64,000 nucleotides of DNA, taken from positions 186,001 through 250,000 of the forward strand of contig JAYEVG010000054.1 of assembly GCA_036346395.1 (NCBI GenBank), written 5' to 3'. The translations under genes were made by a program, and so were the position numbers. Under the pieces are notes generated by a model. It did no database searches. It saw only the letters and a program-made list of their open reading frames with translations, and had not been told where the DNA came from. This DNA is from Hsuehochloa calcarea (Eukaryota > Streptophyta > Magnoliopsida > Poales > Poaceae). How positions within the stretch are numbered: the stretch's first letter is position 1; every line of letters begins with the position of its first letter. Shown piece after piece: positions 55,684 to 64,000 of this stretch.

Positions 55684-58385
55684 TGTTGGGACTCCATTGG
55701 GACCCCGGATATGCAACTCCGAGACCTACTGTGTATTCTAAACTAGTCTCAAGATCAATAGCTAGCTCACACAATTGCAACATTGATGAAATCATATCCA
55801 TACTATAGAGTAGCTGAAGAAACATACAAATTAATATTACTTAGCAGTAAAAGGGCCTTATGGTCAAGTCTTACAGAGGTTGTCACGCAAGGCTCAACGA
55901 CAAAAGATACACTTGCAGCGGAAACCAAAACATCTTGTGGTAGCCATCCGACATGCCCACAGGCAATTGAGTGGAGGACGCAACCTAGTTCGCATATTCT
56001 TCGAAGTAATCTTCCTCGTAGAACTCGGTGTTGACTGGTTCTTCTTCGGCGACTGATCAACAAGTGGCGCAAAGCCGTGAGTACTTAGAGTACTTAGCAA
56101 GTCGTAGGGAAAAGTATGCAAATAGTATTCATACAAGGCTCGACAAGGATAGCTTTATGGCTATTTTGCATAAAGCAATATCGACATTAAATACAATAAG
56201 TAGATTATAAAGCACGATTTAAAAGATTAATACATAAGTAATCAAGTTCTTTGAAACAACTAGTGAACACCCTATTCACTTCCCAATCAACGACCGGTGA
56301 ACAACCCGTTCACTTCCCAACTAATCCATTCCAATATTTTTGATAAAATCTACCCCTCGTGTGAAATCACCAGGTATTGTCCATAACCAGGGACACGGCT
56401 ATTCGAATAGTTTACACTCTGCAGAGGTTGTACAGCTTGACCCACAAGAGATAATCAGTTTATACTGTCTATCTGGCACACTTCTGAAGGTATGCTACTA
56501 AACGATTATCACAAGATTTTTACAAAGTTATGTTTTGACTCGATTATGCTCGCTAAGGTTTCGTCATTCTGGGCAACTTTTTGCGCCACTTATCAACCCT
56601 TAACAGAACCGAACCAAAAACATTGCTAATTAGTCGGCCATGTCCACCCCATCCTGGACATGTGGTTGTACGGTATGACCTAGATCAATGATGCACAAAG
56701 CTAAGTCCTTAGCGGCTACTCAGGCGAAACATCATCATCCCAATATGCTTCCCGCACCCCTTTGCTGCACAATCATTCGTCTGAGCATGAAATTATTTTT
56801 GGTTCAACCCGATCAAATAGCAACCCTTACCATGGCAGGCACAACAACTTTTAAAAACAGTGGTCGCGTCACAATTCCATAATTCATTTAATCAAATTTA
56901 TTATCATTGAATCATGTGACCGAGAGACCATCGTATAACTAAGCATGACTAAGCATAATACGCACCCATGTTGGTATTACAATAATATCCAACTAAGATT
57001 ATCCAACCTATGGTGTCCAAGGGTACATGTCAATGTGTCATTCACAATCATCCAAGAAGCCTTAATGGCAATTAGACATTTAACTATTCCTGAAACCATT
57101 ATTACAAAACTAGCAATGCATATTGATATAAAATAATATAATTTTATAAAATGGGTTCAATATGATCAAAGGCCTACGACTTTCTTTCGTTGAAGGTTTC
57201 AATTGCTTTGGTCGTCGGGTCCAAGAATTCTTCGAAAACGCCGGAATCTATACGTGCGAAAAGAGCTAAATAAATAAAAAAATTCCAAATAAAATCAAAA
57301 AAATACCAAACTAGAAACAAAAGAAAGGTACTGAATTTAGATGAATTTTGAGATTTGAATCACTCAAATCAGAGTTCGAATGAAGGAGAACGGGCTCTCG
57401 AAAGTTTTGAAATCATGTGGTCGAATGAGGTTTCGACTACCTGGTCAAAGGAAGCTCGACTGGTCGGAAGGTTTCGGCTACCTGGTCGAAAGAGCTTTGA
57501 CTGGTCGAAAGAGCTTTGACTGGTGGCGACGAAGAGAGCAGTGGCTAGATGGCTAGCAGTGAGGCTCAGCGGAGCGGTCTAAGACGATGGGGGGCGCTCC
57601 GGCGACTCTTCGGCGGCGGAGAGATGCGCACCGGGTAGGCCGTGATCTTCTGAAGCCAATGGCGAAGACCACGTCAGCGGAGAAGCTTGACAGCGGCGAT
57701 GAAGGCGGTGGCGCGAGCTCTAGCCGGCGGCGGTGGAACTCGAAGCGCGGCGAAACGAGAGCGAGAGAGAGAGAGAGGGAGTTGAGGGGAAAATAGGAGG
57801 AGGGCAAAAGAGCTCCCTAAGGCTCCATTTAAAGAGGAAGGAGGGGGGCTGGGTGACAAGATGGAGAGGCAGGAATCGCAGTGGCGCGGCAGTGATGACG
57901 ACATTTAATGTGCATGTTGCTAAGGGGACAATGACATTTAATGCGTATAGCGCTGAGGAGACGACGACATGTAATGCGCACAGTGCGACAGTGACGACGA
58001 CATTTAATGCGCACGTCGCTGAGGAAAAAGAGGGAGAAAGAACGCGCCAAGGTGAGGGTGGTCAAAACCTAAAGGGTGGTTGACATCAAAGGGTGGTCAA
58101 AACCAAAGGGGTGGTCGAAACCAAAAGGGTGGTGCGGTCGGCGTGCGGGGATAGGAACGGGCCGACAGGAATTCGGAACAGACAGAGAAATTAGACTTTA
58201 AATATCATAGAACTCCAATAAACTCAAAATAAACCAAATTTGAATTAATTAAAGTTTGATTAATTCATTTTAAAGTATTTTTGTTGTCTAAAATTCCAAG
58301 TTAAGCTTTAGCAACATTAACAAAAATCAAATAGTTATTTTTATTTTTTGAATTTTTAGAAAGCTCTAAAAATTGGGATGTTACA
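55684..58385 (-). mobile_element. Antisense solo Ty3/gypsy LTR
   Basis: On the minus strand it begins TGTAACATCCC (reverse complement of GGGATGTTACA, ending 58385) and ends at 55684 with the complement of TGTTGGGACTCC. Length is 2702 bp. The flanks ATATG (55679-55683) and GTATG (58386-58390) form a target duplication with one transition. Homology to the other gypsy LTRs is clear at 56340-56560 and 57170-57400. No internal sequence remains, consistent with LTR-LTR recombination. Confidence 0.85.
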
Positions 58386-58458
58386 GTATGTCACCCATAT
58401 TCTTGCTTGTTGCATGCATGTAGCCTCTTCGTTTGTACATGTTCGATTCCCGATTCTT

Positions 58459-59033
58459 TTTGAGAGGGTACAAGGTAGACTCACACATTCAACTCACACC
58501 CCACTCACACCACCACATGCACGTACATGCGTGCGTGTTTCCTTAGGGCATCTCCAATAGTGACATACCAGCCATTGGTTAGCCCTTCAATGTTAGCAAA
58601 ATCCTAGGAGGAAGAGAGAGAAGCATGAGAGATAAGAGAAGCCGTCTCTTCCTCAAACAACCATCTCTACACACGAACCAAAACAAAACAACCAGTGCAT
58701 ATGAGAGAGGGGTGAAGGAGTGGGAATATTATAAGTTTGGCATGAATACCAGAGACAACTTACTAGAGACAGCTTATTGGATGTCTCTAAATTAGTCCTT
58801 CGGTGATGTGAAGCTGATATAGCAAAATTAGAGACGATACTATTGGAGATGCCCTTACACACACTGAGAATTTTGTGAAGGTGTGGGCATGCAGTTTCCC
58901 ATTGAACATGTATGTGTGCGTGTACCTTATTCTAATTAAACAGATGAGACGTGTGAGTGTGATCCTTTGGGATTGAACCTGGACGGGCGGGATGTTCAAC
59001 CACACCCTTAGCCAACCGAGCTATACCTTGGTC
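58459..59033 (-). mobile_element. tRNA-derived SINE interrupted by a Tourist MITE
   Basis: On the minus strand the head has a box-A-like TAGCTCGGTTGGCTAAGG (59007-59024) and box B GGTTCAATCCC (58969-58979), the RNA polymerase III promoter. The body is GTGTG-rich and ends GTCTACCTTGTACCCTCTC followed by a short A-rich tail (58459-58465). Leaving out the 309-bp MITE and the extra TTA, the SINE is ~260 bp. Target duplications were not identified, and the head boundary is approximate. Confidence 0.62.
58546..58854. mobile_element. Tourist (PIF/Harbinger) MITE
   Basis: Inverted ends GGGCATCTCCAATAG and CTATTGGAGATGCCC, with the 3-bp TTA duplication on both sides (58543-58545 and 58855-58857). Length is 309 bp, with no coding capacity. 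Confidence 0.93.
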
Positions 59034-60343
59034 CTCCTGTACTTAAATTATTGGTGAGCGCACGCGTCAACCCAGAGTCGAATGTGGGCGGGCTAAGGCC
59101 TACAACGACACCTCCATGTTCGATTGTTCGTGTTGGCATGTCATGTTGTCAATCTTACGAAGTAAATGCGGAAGACACGACCTAGGGGTTTACACAGAGG
59201 ATACATGATGTTTAGATAAGTTCAGGTCTTCTTGAAGAGAATAATAACTATACTTTCTGTGTTATTATATTGAATGATATTACAATGGGGAATGCACCGT
59301 GCTTAGGATGAACATGGTGCAACTAAGACTATGCTTGTTGTGTCTTTCACCTTTGTCATCTAACTCTGCCAGTTCTATAGTGTTGAAGGGGTAGTTGCTG
59401 TCTGCGGAGGGACGCCTTGTCGGTTCCTTGATCTCCCACGTAGGCAACGGTTGTTGTCAGCGAATCTCCTTCCACGTACAATCATCAAGCGATTATTGTT
59501 AGAGACAGGAGGCGAAATCATGCGATTATGTCAAAGAGACAAGAGCACATGTTTCCTTTTAATGGTCGATTGAGGCGAACATATTACTAGGTCAGAGAGT
59601 TGAGCCCACATGTCTGGTGGTGGTACTTGTCTGACCAGGGGTTGGTCGATGCTCGATTCGACTTAAGCATGTTCTCCCGAGAGCAGGTATACGTGGAGGC
59701 CATTGACCGAGTCTTTGTTACGACAATCACTATAGTTGGTAAGCTCATTTATTAAGTTTTATTTGATCCTCGTCACCCCTTCCAATGCAATAATCTACCA
59801 CATAGTTATCTTCTATTTCTTTTCAATTATTGCTTAATGCTGGCTATTACGTCATCAACACATATACATCTGCAACCATCGTGAATCCCTTCCGGGGACA
59901 CCCGTGATGCTCTCTCCGATGGCCCCGAGCCTATATCATACGACTGTGACATCACAACTCTGAGCTCTTTACTCCTCTGCTTCTGTACGCATATGCTTCT
60001 ATTTGTTTAGATGTTTGATGTTATGCATTCTCAATGTCCTTTTATCCCATGTCGGTCGCTCTTCTTCTTCAAAGTTGTCCAACTCAACGCTGTAGCTTCC
60101 TCACTAACCACAGTGACCTCCCATCTTCACTAATGTTGGTATGTCCATTTTAATCAATGTTTAACGATATAGAGAATCTTCTCACCATCGCCAGTAATGT
60201 CGTACCCCTCACCTGTGATGGCACGCTCCTAGCTACCTGATGGCCCTATATCGTCTATAGCTTATTTTCAATGCAAAGCTTCATCTTCTTTCCACTGGGA
60301 CTTCCCAATCATCGAGCTTCTTTGGTACTAACTTCTTCAACAA
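59034..60343. other. Unassigned sequence, possibly old LTR debris
   Basis: 59120-59720 contains phrases such as AAGTAAATGCGGAAGACACG and ACAGAGGATAC that resemble grass LTR sequence read antisense, but no ends are visible. 59720-60343 shows no gene or repeat signal. Confidence 0.3.
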
Positions 60344-61144
60344 CACCGTGTAAGGTCGAGGTGGCCGACTAGAGGAGGGTGAATATGCGGTTTTAAAAAT
60401 CTTTAGCGCTAAAACCAATTAATAATACAGAAGCTAATAACAAATTAGTTTTGCACAATTAAAACCTAAATCAACTAGGCTTCCCTAAGTGCACCAACAA
60501 TATGAATACAATACAATGAGAGCAATCATACAAAGATATATAAGCAATTAAAGCATGTAATATAAATTGCTCAAAGTAAAGCATAAGATAAAATAAGATG
60601 ACACAATTATGTTTTACCGTGGTGTTCGGAGACTTGCCGGTCTCCCCTAATCCACGTTGAGGTAAGTCCAACCACGTTGAACCGGCTCCACTAATTAAGC
60701 CAACACCTCCAAGGTAAGTCCAACCACTTGGACCGGTTCCAACACGAACCAACACCTCGCTCCACTAAGGTTACTCTTCCTCCACTCCGGAGAAGGCGAG
60801 CACCAAACCACTCACAACACACCGGGTCTTCTCACAAGCTTCTTGAGAAGATCACCGAACACGACGCCTCCACGCTGTCTAGGTGTCGGCAAACAGCAAG
60901 AGAAATAAATCTCAACCTTCACTTGAACTAATCAAGTGTCAAAGCTCAAATGGATACACAATCCACTACCTAAGGCAACACATACACTTAGGGATTGCTC
61001 TCAAATATCACTAAGTGCAACACATGCACAAAAATAGAATGAGAGGCTTGCTCTTAGCTCAGGAGGCTCAATAGATGTTCACAATAATAAACAACAACCA
61101 CGAACTACCGGGAAATATGCTCGCAGAACCCAATTCGCAAAAAA

Positions 61145-61227
61145 TCGGTTGGACTGCCCAACACGTGGCGGTTCGACCATTTTGGCACCGGTCAGACCGG
61201 TCCACACAGGCGGTCTGACCGCCAGAC
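61145..61227. repeat. CGGTC/GACCG dyads in solo LTR
   Basis: GGCGGTTCGACC, CCGGTCAGACCGG and GGCGGTCTGACCGCC occur within 80 bp. The same dyad type occurs at about 2036-2210 in block B, on the opposite strand. Confidence 0.8.
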
Positions 61228-61261
61228 CACAAAAGCAAAACACATTTGCTTTCGCTCAAAT

Positions 61262-61612
61262 TGCAAAACACATTCGCCCATTTGAGTGCAATTCCAACAA
61301 GGTTTCAAGATGATATTCTCAACAAGTTGTAAAACACATTTGCCAACCTTTAGAATACTCATCACAAGGAATAAGGTACATGGACTTACACCATTTGCAA
61401 AACACATTTGCAAACTTAAGTCACATGCTACAAGAAATCAAACACGAGCTTCAACTATTTGCAAAATACATTCGCAAATAACAGAATCATGCCACAAGGC
61501 TAAGGTGCATGGACTTCAACCATTTGCAAAACACATTTGCAAACTATAGTCCCATGCTACAAAGATTAAATGCTTGAGCATCAATTCATTTGCAAAACAC
61601 ATTCGCAAACAA
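61262..61612. repeat. TTTGCAAAACACATTTGCAAA array
   Basis: Six copies of a ~20-bp core (TTGCAAAACACATT(T/C)GCAAA and variants) are spaced about 57-75 bp apart. The core is itself an imperfect palindrome (TTTGCAAA at both ends). Confidence 0.85.
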
Positions 61613-61868
61613 TAGCTCCATGCATAGATGAGCTAGAGTAAACATAATGAGCTATCAACACATGACTAACTCATGCTACTAGTCAAGACCCTTCTTAATA
61701 GTACGGCAAACCTATACTAGCAATTCGGTCTACCAACCAAACTCCAAGACCGGTAAAAGACTAGGAACACATCCTTAGCCCTAACTAGTCATACATTTGC
61801 CTTGCATCTTCTTGAAGCTCGATGACGCACATCAACACTTCAAATCCGGGTCCTTAACTTTAACAATC

Positions 61869-62195
61869 ATCAACACATGATGATCCTTTTCTTTAAGTTC
61901 TTCTCTTGAATATGCATCAACTCATGATGCATACTTCACTTGACCTCCATCAACACATGATGGGTCTTCTCTTGACTTGATGTGCATCAACACATGATGC
62001 ATCATTTTCTTCAAGTCTTGATATGCATCAACGCATGATGCATCCTTCATTAGACCTCCATCAACACATGATGGGTCTTCTCTTTGAACATCATCGACAC
62101 ACGATGATTTCCTCTTTCTTCAAGCTCTTCATATGCATCAACATATGATGCATCCTTTTCTTGAATCTTGACTTGATGATCAACTCATGATCATC
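61869..62195. repeat. CATCAACACATGATG array
   Basis: Nine copies of the dyad CATCAACACATGATG, with variants ACTCATGATG and ACGCATGATG, every ~30-46 bp, separated by CTTGA/CTTCT-rich spacers. Confidence 0.88.
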
Positions 62196-62398
62196 CCAAG
62201 TCTTCATCATCCTGGAACATAACCTATACATTCAACTCATGGAAAATGTTAGTTCCACACTATGATTATCACTAATTACCACACCATACCATTAACACAT
62301 AATGGTGGGACAAGATATTATAATCTTTCCCTCTTTGGTAGTTGATGATAACCATTTCAATCACACATAAAATGAATTGATAAATGTAACACGATATG

Positions 62399-62603
62399 AG
62401 TATATATAAACTATACAAGTCATATATATACTCACACCATGAGTATGCGAGAACTACACAAGTTCTACATACTCAAAACATGAGTATACAAAAACTACAC
62501 AAGTTTTATATATTCAAAACATGAGTATACACGAACTGCACAAATTTTATATACTTAAAACATAAGTATACAAAGACTACACAAGTTTTGTATACTTATA
62601 CGG
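62399..62603. repeat. ~41-bp tandem repeat in solo LTR
   Basis: Four to five units of ~41 bp, each with CATGAGTATAC, then ACTACACAAGTT, then TATACTCAAAA. Starts are near 62439, 62479, 62521 and 62562. Confidence 0.85.
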
Positions 62604-62957
62604 ATATGTTTCAAAGTAAGGATCCTAAATATATGTGGAACACTAAATATGGATCAATACAAATAAAATCATAAAATATAGAATGAACTCCCCCTAAATG
62701 TGTGCATACACAAATGTGTAATGAAGACATATGTACATATTCAAGTTATACTTATGGTGGAGTTCAACCTATATTTTGGATTTGAGAATGCAATAATATA
62801 AAAGAGTGTAAGTCAAATGCATACTATTTCACCTTTATATCTAAATGAGACTACACACTAGATATACAATAGAAATATTAGTCTCACAATTAGATTTATC
62901 ATTAATCACCAAAATACTATATTAACTCATAATGGCGGGTCTAGATTCTTCACACCG

Positions 62958-63210
62958 ATACTCACCACTCGTCATCGTGGTTCTTGGCTCCTTCGACTTT
63001 GGCCTTCCTCTTCAACGGCTCCGCGCGAGCAGCACGACATTGTCCTTGTCGAACAGCTAAGGTGAGCAGCACATCATTATCCTCATCTCCATCGTCGTCA
63101 CCTCGGCTCTTCACTTCTGCATGGGTTAATGTTTTCTTGCAATTGCTCTCTTTCGTGGTCTCCTCCGACACCTTCGTGCCATCCTCGTTATAACTTTTAT
63201 TCTTATTCAA
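62958..63210 (-). other. Small unassigned open frame, low support
   Basis: An 82-residue minus-strand frame (stop at 62962, ATG at 63208-63210) is rich in Lys and Asp/Glu (GDDDGDEDND, LKRKAKVEG). It could be a piece of a host exon or of a transposon ORF. No family is recognised, and it is bounded by a solo LTR and an AT-rich satellite. Confidence 0.2.
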
Positions 63211-63289
63211 AATTTAGTTATTTTTTTATCGGAGATCATATACAAATCAAATTGACAATTTTATTTTATTTATTCTTATTTTTAGTTAT

Positions 63290-64000
63290 TTAGGGATTTT
63301 TCTCTGGAATTTGTATGGAAATCAAATTACAAAATTTCTTTTTAAATCTGAATTTCAATTACGTATACAAATATTATTGCTAATTATTCTTTAGTTTTTA
63401 TTACAAATTACATCTATTTAGGGATTTTACTTTGGAATTAGTATCGAACTCAAATTTCTAATTTTCTTTTATTTTTTATTCCAAATTTTAGTTATTTTTT
63501 CTAGAACCTGTATACAAATCAAATTACTAATTTTTCTTTAAATTTTACTCTGAATTATATATATTTTGGGATTTTATTCTAGAATTCGTATCAAAATAAA
63601 ATTGCTAGTTTTATTTTATTTGTATTCCAAATTTCAATGATTTTTTGTTGGAATTCGTATACAAATCCAATTTCTAATTTTTGTTCAATTTTTATTCCGA
63701 ATTATATTTATTTGGGGATTCTACTTTGGAATTCATATGGAACTCAAATGCTTATTTTTATTTTATTTTTACTTCAAATTTTAGATATTTTCATTCGAAT
63801 TCTTATACAAATTCAAATGCTATTTTTTCTTAATTTTTATTACGAATTTAAGGTATTTAGGGATTTTTACTTTGGAATTCGTATGCAAATCCATTTGCTA
63901 TTTTTTTGTTTGAGTTTTATTCTAATTTATATTTATTTAGGGAATTTTCTTAGGAATTTGTATGCAAATCAAATTGCTAATTTTATTTTTTATTCTAAAT
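63290..64000. repeat. AT-rich tandem repeat with 147-bp dimeric period
   Basis: The word GGAATT(C/T)GTAT recurs near 63307, 63361, 63435, 63504, 63582, 63651, 63729, 63797, 63875 and 63954. From 63435 the spacings alternate 69, 78, 69, 78, 68, 78, 79. One monomer type carries ATTTAGGGATTTTACTTTGG; the other carries GTTATTTTTT and TATACAAATC. The dimer period is 146-147 bp. The array runs past the window end. Confidence 0.85.

Larger units (their letters stand above)
60349..62952 (-). mobile_element. Antisense solo LTR packed with short repeats
   Basis: Plus-strand ends are TGTAAGGTCGAGG and GTCTAGATTCTTCA. The 5-bp target duplication CACCG is perfect (60344-60348 and 62953-62957). It is homologous to the solo LTR at 21560-23110 over its first ~700 bp and its last ~100 bp. 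The middle is expanded by three or four unrelated repeat arrays. On the minus strand it ends with the same CACCCTC..CTAGTCGG type sequence as block B. Length is 2604 bp; no internal region. Confidence 0.88.

Noticed and set aside
58427..58460. GTTCGATTCCC as part of a separate plus-strand tRNA or SINE head
   Set aside because: No box A at proper distance and no cloverleaf. It lies in the flank of the minus-strand SINE tail.
61262..62195. Regularly spaced palindromic repeats resembling a CRISPR array
   Set aside because: This is a plant nuclear LTR. Repeats are imperfect, spacing varies from 30 to 75 bp, spacers are partly repeated, and there are no cas genes.

Overview
This is nuclear DNA of a grass (Poaceae), and most of it is transposable elements. 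The evidence is the mix of families: grass-type chromovirus (Tekay-like) Ty3/gypsy elements with ~3.2 kb LTRs beginning TGTAACATCCC, Ty1/copia, a CACTA element with CAGACGGTT-type subterminal repeats, Ac-like hAT elements, Tourist and Stowaway MITEs and a tRNA-derived SINE. The GC-rich single-exon ERF gene also fits a monocot. The species cannot be fixed from the sequence.

The one convincing host gene is an AP2/ERF transcription factor of the RAP2.4-like (DREB A-6) type on the minus strand (30374-31216). It has a TATA box near 31800, a possible leader intron and a duplicated hairpin element in its promoter. No RNA gene, bacterial-type operon, defence system or CRISPR was found.

Layout. 1-2414: two sense LTR-like blocks, the second cutting into an old gypsy element. 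2415-10151: that decayed gypsy (protease, RT, RNase H, integrase, chromodomain, 3' LTR), with a CACTA element in its RT (3025-4305). 11300-14497: antisense gypsy LTR. 18159-20908: small non-autonomous LTR element, with a hAT in its 5' LTR and a gypsy LTR piece inside the hAT. 21560-23110: antisense solo LTR. 23366-26929: hAT element with a transposase pseudogene and perfect 8-bp target duplication. 28559-29699: degenerate hAT-like block. 30-32 kb: ERF gene. 32461-33725: element with long inverted repeats. 33959-35260: minus-strand retroelement remnant. 35807-54858: copia element (TSD TATAT) split by a 12.06 kb gypsy (39261-51318, TSD ATGTG). 55360-55616: Stowaway. 55684-58385: antisense solo gypsy LTR. 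58459-59033: SINE carrying a Tourist MITE. 60349-62952: antisense solo LTR full of short repeats. About 63290 to the end: AT-rich tandem repeat with a 147-bp dimeric period.

The insertions give a relative history: each inner element, with its own target duplication, is younger than its host. The old gypsy at 2.4-10 kb has decayed largely by C-to-T type stops. The younger nested block at 36-54.9 kb instead shows odd CAG/CTG-to-CG style differences between its own LTRs and many frameshifts. This looks more like consensus error at CHG-methylated sites than natural decay, so the broken frames there should be read with caution.
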